DNA of 39,246 bases, from contig DDSO01000104.1 of NCBI GenBank assembly GCA_002343425.1, forward strand, positions 542 to 39,787, written 5' to 3'. Under the pieces are notes generated by a model. That model had not been told where the DNA came from. It saw only the letters and a program-made list of their open reading frames with translations, and did no database searches. Shown in pieces: positions 38,927-39,246 of the stretch. Position numbers and translations under genes: made by a program. This stretch comes from Brevundimonas sp. UBA2388 (GTDB lineage: Bacteria; Pseudomonadota; Alphaproteobacteria; Caulobacterales; Caulobacteraceae). The stretch's first letter is position 1. The number at the start of each line of letters is the position of its first letter.

Positions 38927-39246
38927 TGGCGTCCGACACCATGGCCCTGGAGGAGTTTCCGGACTCCGCCGCGATCACCGTCAGCGACGATCCGTCTGAC
39001 AAGACGGCGCACGATCTGACGCCCGTCTTTGACGTGCCGGTCAACATTTCGGCCGTGCTCGGCAAGTCCCACATGTCCGTGGCCCAACTGCTCAAGCTGA
39101 ACCGTGGCTCGGTGCTCGAGCTGGACCGCAAGGTCGGCGAGGCCATCGACATCTTCGTCAACAACCGTCTGGTCGCCCGCGGGGAGGTCGTCGTCGTCGA
39201 GGACCGCCTCGGCGTGACCATGACGGAAATCATCAAGACCGAGGAC
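38926..39246 (+). CDS. fliN: Flagellar motor switch protein FliN (partial, runs off window)
   Basis: 107 codons are present and no stop is reached. After an acidic N-terminal extension the C-ring SpoA domain is complete or nearly so: FDVPVNISAVLGKSHMSV, then LLKLNRGSVLELDRKVGEAIDIFVNNRLVARGEVVVVEDRLGVTMTEI. FliN forms the lower C ring with FliM and FliG. The ATG overlaps the fliH stop (TAATG), after GGAAGGGAGG. In Caulobacter flbD follows; it would lie outside the window. Confidence 0.95.
   Translation, partial: MASDTMALEEFPDSAAITVSDDPSDKTAHDLTPVFDVPVNISAVLGKSHMSVAQLLKLNRGSVLELDRKVGEAIDIFVNNRLVARGEVVVVEDRLGVTMTEIIKTED

Overview
The window is GC-rich, almost fully coding alphaproteobacterial chromosome. 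It fits Caulobacterales, most likely a Brevundimonas-like organism. The main clue is a Caulobacter-type flagellar gene set (fliF-fliG-fliH/flbE-fliN, fliQ-fliR-flhB, flgB-flgC-fliE, fliO-fliP) preceded by CtrA-type boxes (TTAA-N7-TTAA). CarD, the SUV3-like helicase and 7Fe ferredoxin neighbourhood, and REP-like CTCCCTCCCC/GGGTGGGG repeats agree with this. No phage, integrase, insertion sequence or CRISPR array is visible.

Layout. 1-3.3 kb: DMT exporter, cold-shock protein, extensin-like protein and a serine hydrolase. 3.4-8.5 kb: a PPK2 kinase converging on a minus-strand array of three paralogous JmjC/cupin oxygenases ending in gluQ. 8.5-14 kb: AlkA-type glycosylase, TRIC-type channel, HNH endonuclease, transglutaminase-like protein, M1 peptidase, YjbR-like protein, ribosomal protein L28. 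14-17.1 kb: DUF3617-like secreted protein, a small conserved protein, a cytochrome c lipoprotein, then a PadR regulator translationally coupled to a divergent SEDS (FtsW/RodA-like) membrane protein. 17.1-21.2 kb: minus-strand helicase, S4 protein, fdxA and carD. 21.5-26.8 kb: tRNA-Arg(CCT), FecR-domain protein, DUF983 protein, a small secreted protein and a 950-residue TPR protein. 26.8-39.2 kb: HU and the flagellar region, interrupted by a non-flagellar block (2OG-Fe oxygenase, acyltransferase 3, spermidine-synthase-like protein, folE). The window ends inside fliN.

How it works together. The flagellar genes encode the export gate (FliP, FliQ, FliR, FlhB, FliO), proximal rod (FlgB, FlgC, FliE), MS ring (FliF) and switch/ATPase regulator (FliG, FliH, FliN). 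Three of these operons carry the same upstream module: a CtrA-like box, then a GGCA-N5-TGCC dyad at exactly the same distance. A fourth, inverted copy precedes fliO. This is early (class II) flagellar control preserved as a rigid cassette.

The most novel-looking items are (i) the tandem triplication of ribosomal-oxygenase-like cupins, each with its own predicted leaderless promoter and coupled to gluQ; (ii) the PadR plus SEDS-like pair with a perfect 20-bp palindrome inside the promoter; and (iii) terminators of minus-strand genes written into the 3' coding ends of convergent neighbours. All family calls come from reading motifs; no database search was run.
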